Below are positions 17,124 through 24,754 of a DNA stretch of 51,923 nt, piece by piece. Under the pieces are notes generated by a model. The model did not search any database, had not been told where the DNA came from, and worked only from the letters and a program-made list of their open reading frames with translations. This DNA is from an uncultured Hyphomicrobiales bacterium. Lineage in GTDB: Bacteria > Pseudomonadota > Alphaproteobacteria > Rhizobiales > Devosiaceae. How positions within the stretch are numbered: position 1 is the stretch's first letter; each line of letters begins with the position of its first letter. The translations under genes and the position numbers were made by a program. Location of the stretch: NCBI GenBank assembly GCA_903842455.1, contig CAIMLX010000059.1, positions 1 to 51,923 of the forward strand. The letters run 5' to 3'.

Positions 17124-17900
17124 CTAGATCGCCAGGTATTCCCGCCGCAAATCTTCGTTTTCCAGCACGTCGCTGGCCGGTCCCGAAAACGCCACCTCCC
17201 CGGTGTCGAGGATCACCGCGCGGTCGGCCAGCCGGAGGGCGGCGATGGCGTTCTGTTCGACGATGATGGTGGTGATACCCAACGCCTTGATCTCGTTGAG
17301 GATTTTTTCGATCTCGTTGACGATGACCGGGGCGAGGCCCTCGTAGGGCTCGTCGAGCAGGAGGAGCTTGATGTCGCGGGTCAGGGCGCGGGCTATGGCC
17401 AGCATCTGCTGTTCGCCACCCGACAGGGTGACGCCATCCTGCTTGCGGCGCTCGGCGAGGCGGGGGAAGTGGCCGTAGACGCGATCGAGGTCCCAGCCGC
17501 GGCCGGGCGCGACCTGGGCGAGGGTGAGGTTTTCCTCGACGGTGAGGCCGGCGATGATGCGGCGATCCTCGGGCACCAGCTGGATGCCGGCGCGCGAGGC
17601 CTCGAAGGCCTTCATCTGGTGCAGCGGCTTGCCGTCGAGCCAGATTTCGCCGGACTTGAGCGACGGGTTGTCGACGCGGGCGATGGTGCGCAGCGTCGAG
17701 GTCTTGCCGGCGCCGTTGCGGCCGAGCAGCGCGAGGATTTCCCCATGCTGCACGTCGAGCGAGACGCCTTGCACGATGTAGCTCTCGCCATAGTAGGCGT
17801 GGATATCGCGCAGGGCAAAGAACGGGGCGCTGCGGGTGGCGGCGGCGGAGGCCGGCGGGGCAGCAGCAGAAGCGTCAGCGCTCATGGTGGTCACGCTCAT
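17124..17900 (-). CDS. livF: Branched-chain-amino-acid-type ABC transporter ATPase LivF
   Basis: The 258-residue ATP-binding subunit has Walker A LLGRNGAGKTS, signature LSGGEQQMLAIARAL, Walker B IKLLLLDEPYEGLAP and the H-loop-equivalent TIIVEQN. The opening FFALRDIHAYYGESYIVQGV and the short, LivF-like C-terminus separate it from LivG. Its ATG overlaps the livG stop by one base (TGATG). A TTG three bases earlier is a less likely start. The N-terminus has a 25-residue alanine/serine-rich extension not usual in LivF. It is the last gene of the five-gene liv operon. Confidence 0.92.
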   Translation of the reverse strand: MSVTTMSADASAAAPPASAAATRSAPFFALRDIHAYYGESYIVQGVSLDVQHGEILALLGRNGAGKTSTLRTIARVDNPSLKSGEIWLDGKPLHQMKAFEASRAGIQLVPEDRRIIAGLTVEENLTLAQVAPGRGWDLDRVYGHFPRLAERRKQDGVTLSGGEQQMLAIARALTRDIKLLLLDEPYEGLAPVIVNEIEKILNEIKALGITTIIVEQNAIAALRLADRAVILDTGEVAFSGPASDVLENEDLRREYLAI

Positions 17901-18685
17901 CAATGGGCCTCCAGCCGGTGGGCGCCGCCCAGATAGGCTTCCTGCACCTTGGCGCTGCCGCGTACCTCATCGGGGGTTCCCTCCGCGATGATCTTGCCGC
18001 CCGAGAGGACGGAGATCCGGTCGGCCAATGAGAACACCACATGCATGTCGTGTTCAATGATGACCTTGGTCATGCCGCGCGCCTTGATCTTCTTGAGCAG
18101 ATCGATGGTGGTGTTGGTGTCGTGGCGGCTCATGCCGGCCGTCGGTTCGTCGAGCAGCAGCAGGCGCGGGTGCTGGATGAGGCACATGGCGAGTTCCATG
18201 CGGCGCTTGTCGCCGCGACTCAGTGAGCCGGCGTGCGAGGCGAGGCGGGTGGACAACCCGACATCCTCGAGGATCGCTTCGGCCTCGTCGCGGATCTCCG
18301 CTTCGCTGTCGACGGTCCGGAAGATGTTGATGCGGAAGGCGCCGTCGCGTTTGGCGAAGGCGGGGGTCATGACGTTCTGCAGCACCGATAGCTCGGGGAA
18401 GATCTCCGGCGTCTGGAACACGCGGGCGACGCCGAGCTGGTTGATCTCGTAGGGCTGCTTGCCCGTCAGCACGGTGCCATCGAACACCACCGCGCCGCGG
18501 GTGGGCGGAAGGCGGCCGACGATGACGTTGAGCAGGGTCGACTTGCCGGCGCCGTTCGGGCCGATGATGGCGTGGGTGGTGCCTTCCTCGACGGCGAAGT
18601 CGATGTCGCTGAGGGCCTGCAGGCCGCCAAGATTCTTGCTGACGTCATCGACGTGGAGGACGATGTTCTGGTCGGACCTGGCCAT
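17900..18685 (-). CDS. livG: Branched-chain-amino-acid-type ABC transporter ATPase LivG
   Basis: The 261-residue ATP-binding subunit has Walker A IIGPNGAGKST, signature LSRGDKRRMELAMCL, Walker B RLLLLDEPTAGMS and switch histidine in IIEHDMHVV. The LivG-specific C-terminal segment is present (LSGGKIIAEGTPDEVRGSAK, VQEAYLGG). It pairs with LivF in the cytoplasm to drive import through LivH-LivM. The signature has LSRGDKR where most relatives have LSGG/LPYGxQR, a variant seen in urea- and amide-type members, so the substrate may not be a branched-chain amino acid. Confidence 0.92.
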   Translation of the reverse strand: MARSDQNIVLHVDDVSKNLGGLQALSDIDFAVEEGTTHAIIGPNGAGKSTLLNVIVGRLPPTRGAVVFDGTVLTGKQPYEINQLGVARVFQTPEIFPELSVLQNVMTPAFAKRDGAFRINIFRTVDSEAEIRDEAEAILEDVGLSTRLASHAGSLSRGDKRRMELAMCLIQHPRLLLLDEPTAGMSRHDTNTTIDLLKKIKARGMTKVIIEHDMHVVFSLADRISVLSGGKIIAEGTPDEVRGSAKVQEAYLGGAHRLEAH

Positions 18686-18688
18686 CGG

Positions 18689-19834
18689 TCACTCCGCCGG
18701 CTGGGCGCGCGCGGCGCCGGGTGAAACGGGGGTACCACGGCGGCCGAACAGGCTGCCGATGCGGCGCACACCCTCCATGATGCCGCCGGGCAGGAACACC
18801 ACCACCAGCACAAAGAGCAGGCCGAGGGTCAACTGCCAGCCTTCGCCGACGAACTTCGACGCAACGAGAGCGACCGGGTCGGCAATTTCGGCGGGCAGGA
18901 ACGAGAAGAAGGCGTGCACGACGCTTTCGTTGAAGGCCGAGAAGATGTTCTCGAAATACTCGATGAACCAGGCGCCGATCACCGGGCCGATCAGCGTGCC
19001 GACGCCGCCGAGGATGGTCATCAGCACCACTTCGCCCGACGCCGTCCACTGCATGCGCTCGGTGCCGGCGAGCGGGTCGGTGATGGCAAAGAGGGCACCG
19101 GCGAGGCCGGCGAACATGCCGGAGATCACGAAGGCAGTGAGCGTGTAGGGCCGGGTGTTGAAGCCGGTATAGGTCATGCGCGTCTGGTTGGACTTGATGG
19201 CGCGGAGCATCATGCCGAAGGGCGAGGCGAAGATTTTCTGGGTGACGAAGAAGGCGATCAGCAGCACCACGGCGCAGAAGTAGAAGCCTTCGAGGCCGCT
19301 AAAGCTGTGGCCGAACAGGCTGGCCGAGGGCAGGCCGGCGGGGCGCGGCGCCAGCGCGGTGTCGATGAGGCGCGGATCGCTCAGTGTCAACTGCAGCGAA
19401 GTTTCACCATTGGTGATTGGGGTCAGCACCGAATAGGCGAGGTTGTAGCACATCTGGGCGAAGGCCAGCGTCAGGATCGAGAAGTAGATGCCGGAGCGCC
19501 TCAGGCTGAGATAGCCGATGACGAGGGCGAAGAGGCCGGACACCAGCACGGCGAAGAAGATCGCCGGGATGGCATCCATGGTCAGGAGCTTGAACGACCA
19601 CACCGCCGTGTACGAGCCGACGCCGAGGAAGGCGGCGTGGCCGAAGCTCAGATAGCCGGTGAGGCCGAACAGGATGTTGAAGCCGATGGCGAAGATCGCC
19701 GAGATGACGAATTTCTGCATCAGGGCCGGGTAAGCGGCGCCGAGCGGCTGCAGCCAGAACGGCATGGCGAGGACGACAACGGCGAAGACGGCGAAGACGG
19801 CGAGGTCGCGGCGCGACAGGGCGAAGAGGGTCAT
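18689..19834 (-). CDS. livM: Branched-chain-amino-acid-type ABC transporter permease LivM
   Basis: The 381-residue inner-membrane permease has about ten hydrophobic segments and the LivM landmarks [30 protein letters not shown] and [17 protein letters not shown], with [20 protein letters not shown] near the end. It forms the translocation pore with LivH. It lies 3 bases before livG and starts just after livH stops, so the operon is tightly packed. At 381 residues it is slightly longer than usual because of an insert (about residues 127-160) that includes [15 protein letters not shown]. Confidence 0.92.
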   Translation of the reverse strand: MTLFALSRRDLAVFAVFAVVVLAMPFWLQPLGAAYPALMQKFVISAIFAIGFNILFGLTGYLSFGHAAFLGVGSYTAVWSFKLLTMDAIPAIFFAVLVSGLFALVIGYLSLRRSGIYFSILTLAFAQMCYNLAYSVLTPITNGETSLQLTLSDPRLIDTALAPRPAGLPSASLFGHSFSGLEGFYFCAVVLLIAFFVTQKIFASPFGMMLRAIKSNQTRMTYTGFNTRPYTLTAFVISGMFAGLAGALFAITDPLAGTERMQWTASGEVVLMTILGGVGTLIGPVIGAWFIEYFENIFSAFNESVVHAFFSFLPAEIADPVALVASKFVGEGWQLTLGLLFVLVVVFLPGGIMEGVRRIGSLFGRRGTPVSPGAARAQPAE

Positions 19835-19835
19835 C

Positions 19836-20864
19836 TCAGCTCTCCATCATGCCACGGCGGCCCATCAGGCCACGCGGGCGGACCAGCAGGATCACCACGG
19901 CGATGAGGTAGATGATGATCTGGTCGATGCCGGGGATGATCTGCTTGACCTCGCTCATCGAGGCGAAGCTCTGCAGGATGCCGAGGAGGAAGCCAGCGGC
20001 GACGGCCCCGGGCAGCGAGCCCATGCCGCCGACCACGACGACGACGAAGCTCAGTACCAGGAAATCCATGCCCTGGTGATAGTTGGGCGGCAGCAGCGGC
20101 GTGTACATGACGCCGGCGAGCCCCGCGACCACGGCGGCGATGCCGAACATGATGGTGAAGCGCCGGTCGATGTTGATGCCGAGCAGCCCCACGGTCTCGC
20201 GGTCGGCCATGCCGGCGCGGACCACCATGCCGAAGGTGGTGAAGCGCAGGAAGGCGAAGACGGCGCCGATGATGCCGAGCGAGAACAGGAAGTAGATCAG
20301 CCGCCACATCGGATAGGTGAGGGCGCCCGGCGCGAGGCCGAGCATGGCACCGACATCGAAGGCGCCGCGCACGGCGCTCGGAATGGGCTGGCTGATCGGG
20401 TTGGGCCCGAAGATCGCCTTGACCACTTCCTGCAGCACGATGGCGAGGCCGAAGGTGACGAGGATCTGCTCGGCATGCGGGCGCTTGTAGAAGTGCTTGA
20501 TGATGCCGCGTTCCATGGCGATGCCGATCAGCAGCATGGTCGGGATGGCGAGGACGATCGACAGCGGCACGGAATAATCGACGAGCACGGCGCCGAAATC
20601 GCCGAACCACGTCTGCGCCAGCGGCGTGCGGATTTCGAGGGGCGAACCCCAGGCCGACAGTTGCTCGGGATCGATGACGACAGTCTCGAGGGTGATCAAC
20701 TGGCGCAAGGTGACGGCGCAGAAGGCCCCGAGCATGAACAGGGCGCCATGGGCGAAGTTGACGACGCCCAGCGTGCCGAAGACCAGCGTCAGGCCCAGCG
20801 CGATCAGCGCATAGGCACCGCCCTTGTCGAGGCCGTTGAGCAGTTGCGCGAGAATGGCGTCCAA
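19836..20864 (-). CDS. livH: Branched-chain-amino-acid-type ABC transporter permease LivH
   Basis: The 342-residue inner-membrane permease has the family landmarks [33 protein letters not shown], then [20 protein letters not shown] and [20 protein letters not shown]. It contains an extra periplasmic insert (about residues 61-85) compared with E. coli LivH, as is common in alphaproteobacterial amide/urea-type relatives. A stem-loop separates it from the upstream binding-protein gene, which would allow higher expression of the latter. Confidence 0.92.
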   Translation of the reverse strand: MDAILAQLLNGLDKGGAYALIALGLTLVFGTLGVVNFAHGALFMLGAFCAVTLRQLITLETVVIDPEQLSAWGSPLEIRTPLAQTWFGDFGAVLVDYSVPLSIVLAIPTMLLIGIAMERGIIKHFYKRPHAEQILVTFGLAIVLQEVVKAIFGPNPISQPIPSAVRGAFDVGAMLGLAPGALTYPMWRLIYFLFSLGIIGAVFAFLRFTTFGMVVRAGMADRETVGLLGINIDRRFTIMFGIAAVVAGLAGVMYTPLLPPNYHQGMDFLVLSFVVVVVGGMGSLPGAVAAGFLLGILQSFASMSEVKQIIPGIDQIIIYLIAVVILLVRPRGLMGRRGMMES

Positions 20865-20908
20865 TTGAAACTCCGGGGAGCGCTGGCAGTCGGGGCAGGG
20901 AATCGAGG

Positions 20909-20940
20909 CGGTGACCGCTGCCCGAAGGCAGCGGTCACCG
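20909..20940 (-). other. Stem-loop between the binding-protein gene and livH
   Basis: A perfect 14-bp stem (20909-20922 with 20927-20940) with a CGAA tetraloop lies just after the binding-protein stop on the minus strand. No T tract follows, so it is more likely an mRNA-stabilising or attenuating hairpin than a full terminator. Such hairpins commonly raise binding-protein levels over permease levels. Confidence 0.65.
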
Positions 20941-20949
20941 GAGTCGGGA

Positions 20950-22299
20950 TCAGCAGGCGGCTGCGGTGTCGGGGCCGAGTTCGCCGCCGAAGATCGCCGG
21001 ATCGTAGGTCACCGATTCCTTGGAGGCGGTGGCGACGACTTCGAGCAGGTCGAACGGGTTGGCCGGCGCGTCCTTGCCCTTCACGGCGTAGACTTCCTTG
21101 AAGCACTGGTGGTCCGAGCCGCGATAGGTGGTCGGACCGTTGCCGAGGCCATCGAACTCGTAATCCTCAAGCGCCTTGATCACTGCCGACGGCAGGAAGG
21201 TGCCAGCGCGCTCGCAGGCATCGGCGTAGAGCAGGACCTGCGCGTAGGAGGTTTGGGCGATCTGGCTCGGGGGCTGGCCGTACTTGGCGCCGAACGACTT
21301 GGTGAAGGCCTTGGAGGCCTCGTCGCCCAGCTGCCAGTCCCAGTTGGCGGTGCCGTAGACGCCGCGGATCGCCTCGCCGGCGCCCTTGGCCATCAGGTCG
21401 GACACCAGCGGCAGCACGATCTGGAAGTCCTTGCCGTTCACCTGCTTGTCGCGCATGCCGAACTGCATGGCCTGGGTGATCGAGTTTACGCCGTCGAAGC
21501 CGTAGTGGTTGAGCACCAGCACGTCGGCGCCCGAGTTCAGCACCGGGGTCAGGTACTGGCTGAAGTCGCCGGCATTGACCGGGGTACGGACCGGCGGCAG
21601 CGTCTTCCAGCCGAGCGCCTCGGTGGCGGCGATCATCGATTCTTCCTGGGTCCAGCCCCAGGTGTAGTCGGCGGTCAGGTGGTAGGCGACGCGGTCCTTG
21701 CCATAGGCATCGCCGAGGATCGGGCCGAGCGCGATGCCGGACTGGTAGGCGTTGAAGAAGTGGCGGAAACCGAAGCGCTTCTTGTCCTTGCCGGTGGTAT
21801 CGTTGGAGTGCGTCAGGCCGGCCATGTAGATGATGCCTTTTTCCTGGCACAGGGCCTGCTCGGCGATGGCCACGCCGGACGACGAGGCGCCGCTGATCAT
21901 CACGGCGCCGTCGCGCTCGATCATGCGGCGCGCAGTGTCGCGGCCGGCATCGGGCTTGGTCTGGTCGTCGCCGGTGACGTAGACGACCTTCTTGCCGAGG
22001 ATGCCGCCGCCCGTCAGCGTCTTGGACGAGAAGGTCGGGATCATGCCGCCATCGCCCTCGCCATTGAGGTGCTCGACGGCGAGGAGGAAGGCGCGCTGCT
22101 GGTCGGCGCCTTCATCGGCGTAGGCGCCGGTCAACGGCATGACGAAGCCGAGCGTCACGGTGTCGCCGGTCGGGGCGTTGCAGAATTCCTGGGCGTAGGC
22201 GCCCTTCGAAAAGATCAGCGGCGAGACACCGGTCGCGAGGATGCCGGCGAGGCCGCCTTTCAGCACGCCACGGCGGCTGAAGCCCTTCAGATTGGTCAT
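20950..22299 (-). CDS. Periplasmic substrate-binding protein of the liv-type ABC transporter
   Basis: The 449-residue binding protein carries a twin-arginine-like signal (SRRGVLKGGLAGILATG) and a cleavage region near GAYAQ. The mature part has the type I periplasmic binding fold: VTLGFVMPLTGAYADEGADQ, VMISGASSSGVAIAEQALCQ and YGTANWDWQLGD. The ATG at 22299 is chosen because AGGAGGA lies 4 bases upstream; a start 16 codons earlier lacks such a site. It is the first gene of the operon and would capture the substrate outside the membrane. The ligand is unknown. The divergent ScfR-type gene hints at a carboxylate or acyl-related substrate, but that is inference only. Confidence 0.88.
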   Translation of the reverse strand: MTNLKGFSRRGVLKGGLAGILATGVSPLIFSKGAYAQEFCNAPTGDTVTLGFVMPLTGAYADEGADQQRAFLLAVEHLNGEGDGGMIPTFSSKTLTGGGILGKKVVYVTGDDQTKPDAGRDTARRMIERDGAVMISGASSSGVAIAEQALCQEKGIIYMAGLTHSNDTTGKDKKRFGFRHFFNAYQSGIALGPILGDAYGKDRVAYHLTADYTWGWTQEESMIAATEALGWKTLPPVRTPVNAGDFSQYLTPVLNSGADVLVLNHYGFDGVNSITQAMQFGMRDKQVNGKDFQIVLPLVSDLMAKGAGEAIRGVYGTANWDWQLGDEASKAFTKSFGAKYGQPPSQIAQTSYAQVLLYADACERAGTFLPSAVIKALEDYEFDGLGNGPTTYRGSDHQCFKEVYAVKGKDAPANPFDLLEVVATASKESVTYDPAIFGGELGPDTAAAC

Positions 22300-22395
22300 G
22301 TGGTCCTCCTCAAGTGCGGGGGACCGGTTCAATGCCGATTTCCTCACCGCGAGGCCGGTACGATGCGGCAGTGAGAAAAGCTCCGCAATATGCTG

Positions 22396-22460
22396 CTGTA
22401 ATCATTGATTAATTCTGTAAATTATTGCTCTTTGACCTGTGTCATGCTGTAAACTCGTTG
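22396..22460. promoter_or_regulatory. Three CTGTAA-N6/8-TTG direct repeats in the divergent promoter region
   Basis: The AT-rich 177-base gap between the binding-protein gene and the ScfR-type gene contains CTGTAATCATTG (22396-22407), CTGTAAATTATTG (22415-22427) and CTGTAAACTCGTTG (22447-22460). The last copy ends 16 bases before the regulator start codon. The arrangement suggests operators for the adjacent regulator, possibly acting on both directions. Confidence 0.4.
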
Positions 22461-22476
22461 ACACGGAGGGATTGGA

Positions 22477-24105
22477 ATGCGGGCGCCGATCGGGTTGCGC
22501 ATCAGTTCGCGGCGGCGAGCGCTGGGGATTTCGCAGGTGGCGCTGGCGCGGCAGGCGGGGATTTCAGCAAGCTATCTCAACCTCATAGAGAGCAACCGGC
22601 GGCAGGTCGGCGGGGCGCTGCTGCTCAGGCTGGCGCATGAGCTCGGGGTGGAGATCGGTGCGCTGTCCGGCGATGCCGAGCACCGGCTGATCGCCGAGGT
22701 CGAGGAGGCGCTGGCCGACCCGGTGCTGCAGTCGGCGGAACTCGGTCTTGCGGCGCGGGACCTCGTGGCGCAGCAGCCGGCGGCAGCGCTGGCGATCGCC
22801 CGGCTGCATCGCGCCTACCAGGGAGCGCAGTCGGTTGCCGATGACTATGCCGACCGGCTCCGCACCGATCCGCTATTGGCCGAGCTGCTACACCGGGTTT
22901 TGTCGGGAATCACCGCGGTGCGTTCGAGCGCGGAAATCCTCGAGGATGTCGCTGATCTCGACGAGGCGGAGCGGCGGCGGTTCGTCGGCTCGATCACGCG
23001 GGAGACGCGGGGGCTGACCGATGTGGCGCGCGGGCTGATCGGGCAGTTCGAGCAGGAGGCGAAAGGGCGGCGGACGCTGTCGCCGATGCGGGAGCTCGAC
23101 GACCTGATCTTCGAGCGGGACAACTACTTCGGTGGCCTCGAGTCGGCGGCAGCTGAACTGCGAGGCGAAATCGAGCGAGCCGGGGCGTTCGGCGAGGCGA
23201 CGCTGACCGAACTGCTGGAGCGTAGGTTCGGGGTGCGCGTGGTGCGGAGCAGCGGCCGGGAGCTCGATGCTGTCGGGTTTCCCGGGCAGTATCACTTCAA
23301 CCCCCAGACGCGCGTGATGTGGTTCCAGACCAGCGCGATCGCCGCGACCCGGCAATTCCAGCTGACGCGGCTCTATGCGGAACTCGCCGCATCCGATGCG
23401 ATCGAGCGGGAGGTGCTGGCGCCGGAGCTCGGATCGCCGGCCGCCCGGCGGCTGGGGTATCGGGCGCTGGGCTCGTATCTGGCCGGGGCCATCGTCTTCC
23501 CGTACGCGGAGTTTCTGGGCGAGGCGGAGCGGTTGCGCTACGACATCGAGGCGCTGCGGCAGAGCTATACGGCGAGCTTCGAGCAGGTGGCGCACCGGCT
23601 GGTGACGCTCAGGAAGCCCGGGGCGGCGGGCGTGCCGTTCGGTTTCCTGCGGTCGGACCCGGCGGGGCGGCTGACCAAGCATTTTCCCTTGCCGGGGTTG
23701 CCGATGCCGGGGGCGGGGCATGCGTGTCCGCTCTGGGCCATCTATGGGGCGTTCAGGACGCCGGAGGCGCTGGTGCGGCAGGTTGCGCAGTTCGCCGACG
23801 GCTCGCGCTACCTGTTCATCGCGCAGGCGCATGCCCGGCGGGTGGCCAACTTCGCCGAGCGGGGCGCCATCCACACCTCGGTGATGCTGGCCTGCGACGT
23901 GCTGCATGCCGACCGTACTGTCTACGCGACAGGGCTGGACCTCGCCGACCCGGGTGCGGATGTGCCGGTCGGTCCGGCATGCCGGCTCTGTCCGCGGCGC
24001 GATTGCCCAGACCGGCAGGAGGAGGCGCTGATGCCGGGCGGCCAGCCCGGCGCGGTGCGCGCGCCGCTGGTGCCGCGCCGTTTCGATATTGGCGAAGCCG
24101 GTTGA
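22477..24105 (+). CDS. ScfR-family (RamB/PccR-like) regulator with a HisKA-like segment
   Basis: The 542-residue protein begins with an XRE-type helix-turn-helix (residues 5-62, SQVALARQAGISASYLNLIE). It ends with the DUF2083-type domain of short-chain fatty acyl-CoA regulators, including GHACPLWAIYGAFRTPEAL and a terminal cysteine group CRLCPRRDC. Members sense acyl-CoA status and control acetate or propionate metabolism. Residues 134-195 are unusual: ITAVRSSAEIL and LDEAERRRFVGSITRE closely resemble the dimerisation helices of histidine kinases, but the phospho-acceptor SHE is replaced by LSG. GGAGGG lies 6 bases before the ATG. It heads an operon with a receiver and a kinase. Confidence 0.85.
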   Translation: MRAPIGLRISSRRRALGISQVALARQAGISASYLNLIESNRRQVGGALLLRLAHELGVEIGALSGDAEHRLIAEVEEALADPVLQSAELGLAARDLVAQQPAAALAIARLHRAYQGAQSVADDYADRLRTDPLLAELLHRVLSGITAVRSSAEILEDVADLDEAERRRFVGSITRETRGLTDVARGLIGQFEQEAKGRRTLSPMRELDDLIFERDNYFGGLESAAAELRGEIERAGAFGEATLTELLERRFGVRVVRSSGRELDAVGFPGQYHFNPQTRVMWFQTSAIAATRQFQLTRLYAELAASDAIEREVLAPELGSPAARRLGYRALGSYLAGAIVFPYAEFLGEAERLRYDIEALRQSYTASFEQVAHRLVTLRKPGAAGVPFGFLRSDPAGRLTKHFPLPGLPMPGAGHACPLWAIYGAFRTPEALVRQVAQFADGSRYLFIAQAHARRVANFAERGAIHTSVMLACDVLHADRTVYATGLDLADPGADVPVGPACRLCPRRDCPDRQEEALMPGGQPGAVRAPLVPRRFDIGEAG

Positions 24106-24156
24106 GTGTGCGTTAGTGTCGCAGAACGCCGATTGGGAGGTCGGCAGGAGGGGACA

Positions 24157-24534
24157 TTGAGCGTGGACGTTCTCATTGCGGAGGATGAACCGAGCATTCT
24201 GGATTCGCTCGACTTCATCCTGAGGCGCGCCGGCTTTTCAATCGAATCGGTCACCGATGGCGACGCGGCGCTGGCCGCGATCCGGCGCGACCGGCCACGC
24301 CTCGTCGTGCTCGACGTGATGCTGCCCAAGCGCTCCGGCTTCGAGGTGCTCAAGCAGATTCGCGCCGATGCGGTGACGCACGACCTGCCGGTGATGATCC
24401 TCACCGCCAAGGGGCAGGCGCAGGACCGGCAGACCGCCGAAGACCTCGGGGCATCGAGCTTCATCACCAAGCCCTACGCCAATGCGGACGTGGTGGGCAC
24501 CGTGAAGCGGTTGCTGGCGGAGGCGGCGGGGTAG
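24157..24534 (+). CDS. Single-domain response regulator (CheY-like receiver)
   Basis: The 125-residue protein is a lone receiver domain: acidic pocket IAEDEPS, phospho-acceptor Asp in VVLDVMLPKRSG, Thr in MILTAKG and the conserved Lys in ITKPYAN. There is no output domain, so it must act through protein contacts. The TTG start is chosen because AGGAGGGG lies 5 bases before it; GTG two codons later is the alternative. It lies between the ScfR-type regulator (51 bases) and a small membrane protein (4 bases), with the kinase next. The likely phosphodonor is that kinase. Confidence 0.88.
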   Translation: MSVDVLIAEDEPSILDSLDFILRRAGFSIESVTDGDAALAAIRRDRPRLVVLDVMLPKRSGFEVLKQIRADAVTHDLPVMILTAKGQAQDRQTAEDLGASSFITKPYANADVVGTVKRLLAEAAG

Positions 24535-24538
24535 GGCG

Positions 24539-24754
24539 ATGGAGCGCCGGAAGCTGGTAAGTGCCGCCCTGGTGCTGACGCTCCTCGGGGCGCTGCTGTT
24601 CATGCCGCCGCTCGCCAGCGTCTTCCAGATCCACCGGCTGGTGCTCGGGGTGCCGGCCGAGGTGATCTACCTGTTCACGGTGTGGGTACTGCTGATCGTC
24701 GGAGCGTGGTGGCTCGGCAGCCGCCTGCCGCGCGAGAGCGAGGACGAGGGCTGA
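24539..24754 (+). CDS. Small two-helix membrane protein before the symporter-kinase
   Basis: The 71-residue product has two hydrophobic segments (LVSAALVLTLLGALLFMPPL and IYLFTVWVLLIVGAWWLGS) and a charged tail. Its stop codon overlaps the next start. Small proteins of this size and position often precede SSS-type symporters or symporter-kinases. It may be a subunit that assists membrane insertion or transport, by analogy with the small partners of SSS transporters. No enzymatic motif is present. Confidence 0.75.
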   Translation: MERRKLVSAALVLTLLGALLFMPPLASVFQIHRLVLGVPAEVIYLFTVWVLLIVGAWWLGSRLPRESEDEG

